Shown here piece by piece: positions 7,427 to 18,100 of a DNA stretch of 64,000 nucleotides. Under the pieces are notes generated by a model. It saw only the letters and a program-made list of their open reading frames with translations. It did not search any database and was not told the DNA's origin. Location of the stretch: NCBI RefSeq assembly GCF_009901525.1, contig NZ_CP019288.1, positions 930,001 through 994,000 of the forward strand, read 5' to 3'. A program made the position numbers and the translations under genes. How positions within the stretch are numbered: position 1 is the stretch's first letter; each line of letters begins with the position of its first letter. This DNA is from Kordia antarctica (GTDB lineage: Bacteria; Bacteroidota; Bacteroidia; Flavobacteriales; Flavobacteriaceae).

Positions 7427-10400
7427 TTAATTCTCTTTTTTTTGGAATAGCTTTTCGAGCTTTTTGAATTGATCTACGTTTAATTTTTTATAGGTCAGAT
7501 CAACGGGTGTAATTGTTTTTTCTCTGTTAGAAAGCGTTTGGATTAAATCCGTCAGATTTTTTTCATACGCAGCTAATAAACCTTGTATGGTTTCTCTATA
7601 AAATTGTTTGGCACTGTATCCTATTTGAATGCTTAATATTCCTGCGACAACCATTCCTGAGATATCTAAAAGTGCATCTCTTTCCATTGTTGATGATAAT
7701 ACATTTCCTTTATACACATTTGTATATTCAAAATGATTGGACTCTTTATTATCATTGGGAACATTGCTTCCAAAATCGCCTAAATAATTGAATGTTATTT
7801 CTGAGGAAATCGTCTCAATGGTATTGGATATGTATTTCAATATTCCGTAGCCAATTCCTTTATCAGGTATTCTATGCAACGTTTCTTTTACACTTACTAG
7901 GTGATCTTCTGCTTCTTTCTTTTCAACATTTATGTAGACTGGAAATAGCGTAGTAAACCATCCTACTGTGCGTGTAATATCTAAATCGTCTTCTATTTGT
8001 TCTCTTCCATGACCTTCCATATTCACAAATACTTTTTGCATTCCAAACACTTCCAAAAGCGCGGCGCTAAAAGAAGCAAGTAGTACATCATTTACAGAAG
8101 TTGAATAGGCTTCATTAGCTTTGGTGAGCAATAGATTTGTGAGTTCTTCTGAAAGTGCGAAAGATGCTATAGAAGAATCTCCATAAAAATTATCTGTAGT
8201 ATTTATATCAATTGGTAATTTGTCTGCATGTTTTGCATTATTTACTAGTTGAGTCCAGTAAGGAAGTTGTTTTTGAATATGATTAGTTTTAGAAAATATA
8301 GTTAATTGATCTACCCAATACCCGAACGAATGTGTTTTTAATGGCATTGCAAAACTTTCCCCTTGTAAATATTGACTGTGTAAATTTGTAAAATCTTCAA
8401 GTAGTATTCGCCAAGAAACACCATCAATTATTAAGTGATGTGCTGTAAATAGCAAGTATTCCTCATTTTTATTTTTTAGTAATGCCACTTTGAAAAGCGG
8501 TCCTTCTTCCAGTACAAAATTTGCTTGAAAAGCATCACAATATGCTTTGTAGTCTTCATCATTGCTTACTTCTTTTTCTTCAAAAATATACCCTTTAGTG
8601 TTTCCTTCATTTTCCTGAATCCATATGCCTTTTTCTTTGTAAAACACCATACGAAGTGCATCGTGATGCAGCACTAATTTGGCAATTACAGCTTCTACAG
8701 CTTCTCTTGAAACGACATGGTTACTTTTTAGAATTACTGATTGGTTGAAATGATGTTTACTCGTTCGTTCTGTATTTAAAAACCATTTTTGAATTGGACT
8801 AAGCGACAATTTTCCAACTATTATTTCTTGATCAATTTTCTTTGTAAGCGGAAATACTTTATGAGATAACTCTTTGATGACAGGAAATTGTAATATATCT
8901 TTTAAATCTACCTTATAGCCGTTTTGTTTTAGTCTCGATACAATTTGTATCGATTTTATTGAGTCGCCTCCTAATCTAAAAAAGCTGTCTTGGATTCCAA
9001 TACGCCTATTTGGAAAAATATATTCATAAATCTGTACTAGTAATTCTTCAATTTCGGTTGTTGGTGCTTCATATATATCTTCGCTTTCCAGTGTTGTACC
9101 TTCTGGATTGGGCAATTTACTTCTGTCTAGTTTTCCATTGGTTAATAGTGGCAATTCTTTTAATTTCACAAAGTAATTTGGCAGCATATATTGCGGAAGA
9201 GACTTTCCTAAATAGTTTCTTAATTCACTTATTTCTAACTCTTTTTCAGGAACTATATAAGCAATTAACTCCATTTGTTCTTTGATTCTTTTTGCAATTA
9301 CAACCGATGTTTTGATAGTATTATATTGATTTAATTTAGATTCAATTTCTCCAAGTTCTATACGATATCCTCGTATTTTAACTTGAAAATCTTTTCTTCC
9401 ATATAATTGAATGGTTCCATTTGGAAGCCATCTTCCTATATCTCCAGTTTTATATAATTTCTGACCTTTCACATATGGATTATCAATAAATTTCTCATTC
9501 GTTATTTCTTCATTATTGATATATCCTGGCGATAATCCTAAGCCTGTAATGCAAAGTTCTCCTGGAACGCCAACAGGTTGAAAATTCATTGTATCCGAAA
9601 GTATGTAGATATTAGTGTTATCTACTGGTGCTCCAATATTGATAGCTTTTTTATCTGTAATTATAGCCGTGGTTGTATATATAGTATTTTCAGTAGGTCC
9701 GTATAGGTTTCTCACTTTTACTTTTTGAAGGTCAACACCTTTTAAGTGACTTTCTTTGAGCTGTTCTCCTGCTAAGTTTATAGCTGTAAACGCCCTAAAA
9801 TCAATTTGTTTTGCTCTTAGGATATCCATAGCACTTGGCACTGTGTTTAAGAGTATTTTTCCTTCTTTTAAATCTGTGGCCTCAATTTCAAAAACGTTTT
9901 TAAAGAGTACTAGTTTTTTTCCTGAGCATAATGTGTAGAAGAATTCAAATATCGAGATATCAAAAGATACCGAAGTTGTTGCTAATACAGTATCTATATC
10001 ATCTAAACTAAACTCACTTCTTGCCCAACTAATGAATGAAGATACATTTTTATGGCTAATCTTCACTCCTTTTGGTTGCCCTGTTGAACCTGAAGTATAA
10101 ATGATATATGTTATGTCATCTTGCGTTGTGGCGGTAGAGAGTTTACTTTTTTCATATGTATCAATAGATGATACAAACTCTTGGACAGTAGTAGTATTTA
10201 TTATTATTTTACTCTTACAATTACTTGCTATATAGTCTATTCTTTCCTGCGGATAATCAATTTCAATAGGCACATAAACTGCTCCTAGTTTTTGTATTCC
10301 TAAGATAATTGTCATCAACCATTCATCTCTTTCTGCATGTACACCTATAATATCTCCATGTACTATCTTATACTTTTTACTAAGAAAATTGGCAAATTGG

Positions 10401-12097
10401 CATGCGCGCTCATTGAGTGTCTTATATGAGATTTCGGTTTCCTTTACTACCACAGCAATTTGATGCGATTTTTTTTGTACTTGTGCTTCAAATAGTTGGT
10501 TGATGGAAGTCCATTTTTTATCCCAATTAAGTTTAGGATTGAATGTGTTTACAACTGCTTCCTTTTCAGTAGCATTTAAAAAATTTAAAGCATTTATACC
10601 CATTTTGGAATTGCTCGTGCAAGCCTCCATCAATGTTTCAATGTGATCAAAGAATCGTAATATGGTTGTTTCTTTAAATAAATCGGTATTGTATTCAATT
10701 GTCGCCACTAAATCGTCGCCATATTCTTCAAAACCAAATGTAATATCAAACTTGCTATATACTTTTGGTGCTACGTCAAAACTACCAATTGTAATATCTT
10801 TATTTGTGTCTTCTGAAATTTCTGCTGTTTCATCGTTTTGCAGTAACAACATCACATCAAAAATTGGCGTTCTACTAGCATCTTGTTTTAAGTCGAGAGA
10901 TTTTACCAATTCATCAAAAGGATACTGATCATTTTCAAAGACACTAATCGTATTTTTTTTAATATCGTGAAAGAGTTTTAAAAAACTAGTCTTAGAAGTA
11001 AAGCTATTTCGTAATGCTAGTGTGTTGATATAGCACCCTAATTGATGTTCTAAATCAACAGAGTTTCTTCCTGCTACTGGTGTTCCTATTATAAAATCTG
11101 TTTGATTCGTGCATTTATAGAGAAATATATTTAGTATTGTTAGTAAGCCAATAAAAAGTGTTCCTTCTTCTTTATAACAAAAAGCATTGAAACGTTTGAA
11201 GGTTTCTGAATTGAATACTTTTCTTTTCTTGGCTCCATTGTATGTTTTTATCGGTGGCCTTGGATAGTCAGTAGGCAGGTTTAATACAGGTAATGTACTG
11301 TTTAGTTGATCGGTCCAAAATGTTTTTTGCTGCTTTTGGTTTGTATCATTTAGTAGATTTTGCTGCCAAACTGCATAATCTTTGTATTGAATAGTTAACT
11401 CAGGTAGGTTTTCCTTTCTATTTTTTGTGATAGCTTCATAGATTTCTAAGAATTCTTTGATAAAAACTCCCATTGACCAACCATCACTAATAATATGGTG
11501 CATTCCGAGCAATAACCAATATTTGTCAGATTCAACTTTGTAAAGCGAGAGCCTTACTAAGAGACCTAATTCAAGATCAAAAGATGCAATGAATTCTTTT
11601 TGTGCATTTTTTTGTATGTCAGCTATTGATTTGTTACTACAATCTAGATAACGGATATTCGTATCTATCTCGTTCATATTTTTGATATACTGCCTTAACT
11701 CTCCTTCATTATTTTCCTTGAAAACAGTTCTTAAAATTTCATGTCGTTTCACTATCTTTTTAAAGGCAGTTTCAATAGCTAGTTTGTCTATTTCGCCATT
11801 TATTGTATTTAGACTATACATATTGTAAGCGATACTACCTTCTTCTAGTTGACTTAATAACCAGATTCTATATTGAGATGAAGATAGAGGATATGACGTA
11901 TTTTCCATTGTTAACGGAATATTATCTTCTTGACCTGCATCAAATTGTGACAAGTATTGAATGAGTTGTTCTTTGCTATTCCGAATTTCTTTTATCAATA
12001 AAGGATCTATATCAGATACAGCAGATACTTTTAAGACTCCGGATTCTAAGAATACGTGAATATTTTGGGTTGCTAGTTTGTTTATTAAATCTACCAT
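7427..12097 (-). CDS. NRPS-7, C-A-PCP-E module
   Basis: A 1556-residue protein. Residues 1-60 form a TubC-type docking domain. The C domain is of the L-donor type (MHHIISDGWSMG ~205). The A domain is intact (TSGSTGQPKG ~674, FDIS, NLYGPTENT), and the pocket positions read D-I-F-N-N-A-L-I-Y-K. This is close to the alanine code DLFNNALTYK that I recall for microcystin McyA. The PCP is DSFFRLGGDSI (~1047). The last 450 residues are an epimerisation domain: SLSPIQKWF, AHHLIIDGVSW (~1224), NMEGHGRE, TVGWFTTLFPV and ITFNYLG are E-domain hallmarks. The module should therefore load an Ala-like residue and invert it to D before transfer to NRPS-8, whose C domain has D-donor features. Substrate confidence is moderate. 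Confidence 0.93.
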   Translation of the reverse strand: MVDLINKLATQNIHVFLESGVLKVSAVSDIDPLLIKEIRNSKEQLIQYLSQFDAGQEDNIPLTMENTSYPLSSSQYRIWLLSQLEEGSIAYNMYSLNTINGEIDKLAIETAFKKIVKRHEILRTVFKENNEGELRQYIKNMNEIDTNIRYLDCSNKSIADIQKNAQKEFIASFDLELGLLVRLSLYKVESDKYWLLLGMHHIISDGWSMGVFIKEFLEIYEAITKNRKENLPELTIQYKDYAVWQQNLLNDTNQKQQKTFWTDQLNSTLPVLNLPTDYPRPPIKTYNGAKKRKVFNSETFKRFNAFCYKEEGTLFIGLLTILNIFLYKCTNQTDFIIGTPVAGRNSVDLEHQLGCYINTLALRNSFTSKTSFLKLFHDIKKNTISVFENDQYPFDELVKSLDLKQDASRTPIFDVMLLLQNDETAEISEDTNKDITIGSFDVAPKVYSKFDITFGFEEYGDDLVATIEYNTDLFKETTILRFFDHIETLMEACTSNSKMGINALNFLNATEKEAVVNTFNPKLNWDKKWTSINQLFEAQVQKKSHQIAVVVKETEISYKTLNERACQFANFLSKKYKIVHGDIIGVHAERDEWLMTIILGIQKLGAVYVPIEIDYPQERIDYIASNCKSKIIINTTTVQEFVSSIDTYEKSKLSTATTQDDITYIIYTSGSTGQPKGVKISHKNVSSFISWARSEFSLDDIDTVLATTSVSFDISIFEFFYTLCSGKKLVLFKNVFEIEATDLKEGKILLNTVPSAMDILRAKQIDFRAFTAINLAGEQLKESHLKGVDLQKVKVRNLYGPTENTIYTTTAIITDKKAINIGAPVDNTNIYILSDTMNFQPVGVPGELCITGLGLSPGYINNEEITNEKFIDNPYVKGQKLYKTGDIGRWLPNGTIQLYGRKDFQVKIRGYRIELGEIESKLNQYNTIKTSVVIAKRIKEQMELIAYIVPEKELEISELRNYLGKSLPQYMLPNYFVKLKELPLLTNGKLDRSKLPNPEGTTLESEDIYEAPTTEIEELLVQIYEYIFPNRRIGIQDSFFRLGGDSIKSIQIVSRLKQNGYKVDLKDILQFPVIKELSHKVFPLTKKIDQEIIVGKLSLSPIQKWFLNTERTSKHHFNQSVILKSNHVVSREAVEAVIAKLVLHHDALRMVFYKEKGIWIQENEGNTKGYIFEEKEVSNDEDYKAYCDAFQANFVLEEGPLFKVALLKNKNEEYLLFTAHHLIIDGVSWRILLEDFTNLHSQYLQGESFAMPLKTHSFGYWVDQLTIFSKTNHIQKQLPYWTQLVNNAKHADKLPIDINTTDNFYGDSSIASFALSEELTNLLLTKANEAYSTSVNDVLLASFSAALLEVFGMQKVFVNMEGHGREQIEDDLDITRTVGWFTTLFPVYINVEKKEAEDHLVSVKETLHRIPDKGIGYGILKYISNTIETISSEITFNYLGDFGSNVPNDNKESNHFEYTNVYKGNVLSSTMERDALLDISGMVVAGILSIQIGYSAKQFYRETIQGLLAAYEKNLTDLIQTLSNREKTITPVDLTYKKLNVDQFKKLEKLFQKKEN

Positions 12098-12194
12098 TAT
12101 ATTTAGTTCAGACTATAGTATTGTATACTTTTCGCTGTTTTATATTTTGTTTTGAATGTACCTATTGTAGTATTAATTTATAGTACTGTTTGAA

Positions 12195-15100
12195 TTAGAT
12201 GATATCAATGATTCTACCTTCTGCTTTGCTTGCTTTTTCAGAATCTTTAATCCAAAGATTCGCTTTGATGACCTTACCTAGTTCTTCAATTGTAGGATTG
12301 GTAAATATATCTTTGATTTTAATTTTGATGCCTAATTCGCTATTGATAAAACTTGCCAAACGCGTTGCTTTTAAACTGTGTCCGCCCAAATCAAAGAAGT
12401 TATCTTTTATCCCTATTTTTTCTTTAGATAGTAGCAGTTTCCAGATTTCTACCAATTGAATTTGTATCTCATCTGTAGCTTCAACATATTCTGTTTTTTC
12501 ATTAACCATCATAGGATTTGGCAATGATTGTCTGTCTGTCTTTCCACTATTATTTAGCGGTAATGATTCCATGAATACAATATGAGTTGGAATCATATAT
12601 GCAGGCACTTTTTGATTTAAAAAGTCTTTAATTTCATTACGTTTTATATCTTTTTCACATACTAAGTATGCAATTAGCTCTGTTTCATTTTCTTCATTGA
12701 TTCTGCTAATTACAACAGCATTGTCAATTGCGTGATGTTGATGCAGTATTGTCTCTATTTCACCTAATTCAATTCTAAAGCCTCTAAGTTTGATCTGTTC
12801 ATCTTTCCGTCCTAAAAATTCTATATCTCCATTAGACAACCATCTTCCCATGTCTCCGGTTTTATAGAGCTTGGTATATTTGAGCGCTTCTTCATTGATA
12901 ACTTTACTTTGTTTTATACCACAGAAAAAGTTGAGATTGTATTCTTGCAAACCATTTTTACTGCGAACTCTTGTTTTTACAGTGTAGTGCTCAATTTCTG
13001 TTAAATTGTATTGCAGCAACTTTTCAATGATATAGTATTTATCTTCTGAAGCTGTAATTCCAGGTGTTAATTTGTTTTCGTACTTGGTGTAACTAAAATT
13101 ACTTGTATTGATACCATCTTCAAATTCAACGATTGGTAAAAGAGTTCCGAGGACAAATCTTCCGTCATCTTTTAGGCTCATTGCCATATTTTTCATCAAA
13201 TTTTTAGGAAATTGAACTCTATCTAGCGTTAGGATACTAATGGCAAAATCAATTGAGTTTGGATTGAGTTTACTCATTTCAAAGAAATACTCGTTAGTTG
13301 TATCTACTTTACATATATGACTTTCAATTCCTTTTTTCTTTAGGTTATTCACAAAAAATGGATTAATATCTAAGCCAACAATATTTTTCACTCCATTTTC
13401 AAATATTCTTTGCACTAATTCTCCGTTTCCACATCCAAAATCAACTCCTTTACTATTTTCTGATATCGGTATTTTTAGTAAAGCATTTAAAGCTTCCCAT
13501 GATAAGCTGTCTGAGCTATAGTTTTGATACATACCTTCGTAGAAATATCGTTGGAATGCATAGATAAATTGCTCATCATGTGCACTCTGTTTCAACATGG
13601 TATTTACATCTTCACAAATTTCTGTACTGAAACGAGTTTTTATATCTTCTTTAATTTCTTCAATGGTTTTATTTGACAATTGATTGATGATATCGTAATT
13701 AATCGCATTCAGAGATACAAATTCATCTTGCCCAATTACATTGTTTGGAATTTCATCACAGTCTTTAAAGAACATTTTTAAGTATGTTACATTAGGAACA
13801 AAAGATTCAAAAGTCTTCTTTACGTTGTTCAAATATCCTCTACTTATTCCATAACCACTTAAACAAATTTCTCCAGCTATTCCAACAGGAGCTAAGTTCA
13901 ATGACTCATCCAAGATGTAACTCTTCAAATTATGTCTTGGTTTTCCAATAGGAATAATATCTCCAGAAGTTTTATCATCCCACACATGAGAATATACAGT
14001 ATATTCTGTAGGTCCATATCCATTAATTAATGTACAGTATAGATTCCATTTTTTATATAAATCTTGTGGACACTTCTCTCCTACTGAAACGATTCTTGAT
14101 TTGTATTCTAAATATTGTGGATCTAGTTGTTTAAGTAATGATGGTACTGTTACAATAACATCTATTTCTTTTTCATTGATGATCGCTATTAAATTCAAGA
14201 AATCTTCATTAGAAATCATTTGCAACTTACATCCATTTGTCAATGCCATGACCATTTCTCCTATGGAAGCATCAAAACTCAGTGATCCCATTTGGGATAT
14301 TGTTTTGTAACTTGATAGATTGAAATATGCTTTTTGCCAAATCGATAAATCTACAATCGATTTATGTTCTATCATTACTCCTTTTGGCTTTCCTGTAGAT
14401 CCTGAAGTATAGATAATATATGCTAAATCTGATCCAGATATGTGAACTGACGGTTTGCTAAAATCATATTTATTAATAGCACTTCTATCTATTTGATATT
14501 TACTTTTTTCCAAGTGAGAAGTATCGAAAGCCTTGTTTACTGTCAGCAATGCATCATATCTAAACTTCGTTAATTCATTTTTTATCGTGCAAATTTTCTC
14601 GCTAAACTCAGCATGTGCGATACCAAGATTTTCATGTGTTAAATCTTCTAGAAAAGCTTTAGAAATAAACAATTCATTTGACCAATCTAATTTTGTATTG
14701 TAGTCTGAATTGGTATTGTTTATTTTAAAATTCTCCAAGTCATGAATTAAATCTTCTCGTCTGTCTTCATCCATTAAATCACCTAAGAAAATATATCCAT
14801 TAGGTTTCATTTTCTTGGTTGCCTTTCGAAGTACATCTCTCAAATAATTATGACCATTAAAACTTTGCACTACACTATTGATAATAATTAGATCAAAATC
14901 ATCATAAGAAAGTTGATCAATTTCGTTGGCAGCTATACGTTCAAGACTGATATTGGTGTGTCCATCTTTAGTTACCTTTTTCTGCGTTAGTTCTAATATG
15001 TTTTGAGAAATATCTGTTCCTATGTATTGTTTTACTTTTGGAGCTACTGGAAACATTGTTAGTCCTGAAGAGCATCCTATTTCCAAGACTTTCATATTTT

Positions 15101-18100
15101 CATGTAAAATAGGCGCTAGTTTTAAATATGCATTGCTACTGTATTCCGCCATTTCTTTTTCTGAAATGTATTCGCCCGTGTAACTACTCATCCATCCTCC
15201 GGCAGTAATTTCATCAACAGCGGTTTCTCCAACATGTTCCCACAAATCTCTATCCATATATTCATTCTCGATACGACCAGATTCATTGTATATTTCTTCT
15301 GTATCAGTACAGAGTATATATTTAATTGATTTTACTCTCCATTGTAATTTATTTGCAAACTCAATTAAGTTTTTCTCTGTAATTAATACTTCAACATCCG
15401 AATTTTCTAAGATATATACGAGTCTGTCTTCTGGCGAATTTATATCTAATGGAACATAAGTTCCTCCAGCTTTCATGATTCCTAGTATATCTACAGTAAT
15501 GTCTTTTGTACGAGAACGCAAGAGCCCTAAACCTGTTTCTTTGGTAAGGTGTAATTCTTTCACTAAGAATTGCGCCAATTGATTGGATTGGTTTTGCAAT
15601 TCTTCATAGGTTAACGAACCATGATCATCTTCTACTGCAATTGCCGTTTCTGTTTGAGCAGCATGATGCTCGAATAGTTGTAAAATATTTTCAGATTTTT
15701 TGACATCTGTATTTACTTTTCCATTTACAAAATTGGTAGCTATTTTTTCTATCTCATGAGATGATAATAAATTGATATCATTTATTTTGATAGTTGGCTT
15801 CTTCAGTATAATTTGTATGATGTTTTGGAAATGTTCTGCCATACGAACAATTGTTTCTTCTTTAAAGATTGCGGTATAGTATTCTATTTCAATTGTGATT
15901 GTTTCTGCTGAATCATAGATAAACCAAGTTAAATCGAACTTACTTGAGGTATGCTCTTTTCCCAGTCTATTCATTGTTCCCATATTGATAGACTGCAATT
16001 CTTCTATTTCCGCATATCGTCTATCATAATTTTGAAGCACCATAGATACATCAAAAATTGGGTTTCCAGAAGGTTCACGCTGTACATTAAGTAATTGCAC
16101 TAAATCTTCAAATTGTAAATCCTGATTTTCATAAGCGAGAATACACTTAGAAATTACTTGCTTGTAAAACGATTGGAAATCTTGATCGGTTTCTGGAAAA
16201 CAACGAATACATATTGTATTTACAAACATTCCAACAATTGTATCTAAATCGGAGTGACGGCGACCATTTATTCCACAACCAATCACAACATCTTCTTGTT
16301 GTGTATACTTATGAAGTAGTGTAAATAAAATAGTCATTAATGTCATTTGCAGACTGGCTCCGTTTTGCAAACCTAATGCTTTGAGTTGCTCGCTATCTTC
16401 TTTGTTTATTGTAAATATGTGGTTGGTCCCTTGAAATGTAAAAACCTGTGGTCTTGGAAAATCTGTAGGTAAATTTAATTTCTCTGTTGGTACTGCAAAT
16501 TCCGATTGCCAATATTCTATTTGGTTTTGTATTCCGCCAGTTTCAAACAAGTTGTTTTGCCATTCTGAAAAATCTTTATACTGTAATCGTAATTCTGGTA
16601 ATTCTTCTTCATTGTATAATTTTAAAAAGTCATTAATAAGAATTTGTTGAGAGCTTCCATCAGAGATTATATGGTGCAAATCTACAATCCAAGCATATTC
16701 GTCTGCTCCAATTTGGACTATTGAAGACCTAATTAACGGTGCTTTTGATAAATCGAAAGGACGTGTATATTCTTGAATATAGGCTTCTAATTCTTCAGAA
16801 TTATCAATAGCATGTGTATCTAACTTAAAATCAAAATCTGTATGCACTAGCTGCATTACTTCTCCTTCAATTTCTACAAAAGAAGTTCGTAAGATTTCAT
16901 GTCTATTGATTAATCGTATGATGGTATCTTCTATTTTTTCAGCATGTACATCTCCACTCAAAACTCTTACAACTGGCATATTATAAGCAATACTTTCTGT
17001 ATCAAATTGTTGTAAGAAGTACAGGCGTTTGTGACTTGATGATAATGGATAGTGGGGTTTTGTATCCGCAACTTCAATTTCTTTAAATGCAACTTTTGCT
17101 TTCCCTTTTATGGTTGTTGCCATCTCTTCTAAAACTGGTGTTAAGAAAATTTCTTCTATTCCTAGAATGACATCAAATTCTTTATGTATTTGTGTAATTA
17201 AGCGTGTTGCACTCAAACTATGTCCACCTAATAAGAAAAAATCGTCTTTTATTCCAATCTGTTGTGTGTTAAGTATATTTCCCCAAAGAACTATAAGCCT
17301 TCGTTGTGTATCATTGGTTGGCTTGATATATTCAATAGTTTTATTACCTGAATCTTCAACTTGTATCGTAGCTAAATGCTTTCTATCAATTTTCTTGTTA
17401 TCTGTTAGTGGAAACGAACTTAGTTTAATAAAGTTTTCAGGAATTAGATATGAAGGAACACGTTGTTCTAAAAACTTCTTTATAGTCGTTGTTTCAATAC
17501 CTTCTTGAGAGATTACAAACGCTTTTAATGTGTTTTCATTTTGCTGATTTTTATGACAAATTACCACAACCGAATCAACGCCTTCACATTCATTTATAGC
17601 TTTCTCTATTTCTCCTAACTCAACTCTGTATCCTCTTATTTTTACTTGATTGTCCTTTCTTCCAATAAATTCTATATTGTTATCAGGAAGCCATCGAACC
17701 AAATCACCTGTTTTATAAAGCAAAGTATTCCCACCTGCATCAAAAGGATTCTTAATAAAAGTAGCCGCTGTTAACTCCGATTTGTTTAAATATCCTTTAG
17801 CTAAACTTTTTCCGCCAATATATAGTTCTCCAATAGCACCTTTTGGCATCAATGCTAAATTAGCATCGAGTACAAAAAAGCTTGTTTGATTTATTGGACT
17901 TCCTATAGAAATATGTTGTTCAAATTCTGAGAAATTTTCCTTTGTAATATTGTAAACACTTACACCAATAGTAGTTTCTGTAGGTCCATAGTGATTGATG
18001 ATCTGAATATCTGAATTGTATACTACTTTCTTAATATATGATGTATCTGCTTTATCGCCACCAGTAATAATTAATCGTAAAGTTTCACTATCTAATAACT

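Noticed and set aside
17110-17508. 132-codon plus-strand frame
   Set aside because: It is antisense to the PCP and A-domain C-terminus of NRPS-6 and has no domain or initiation signal.
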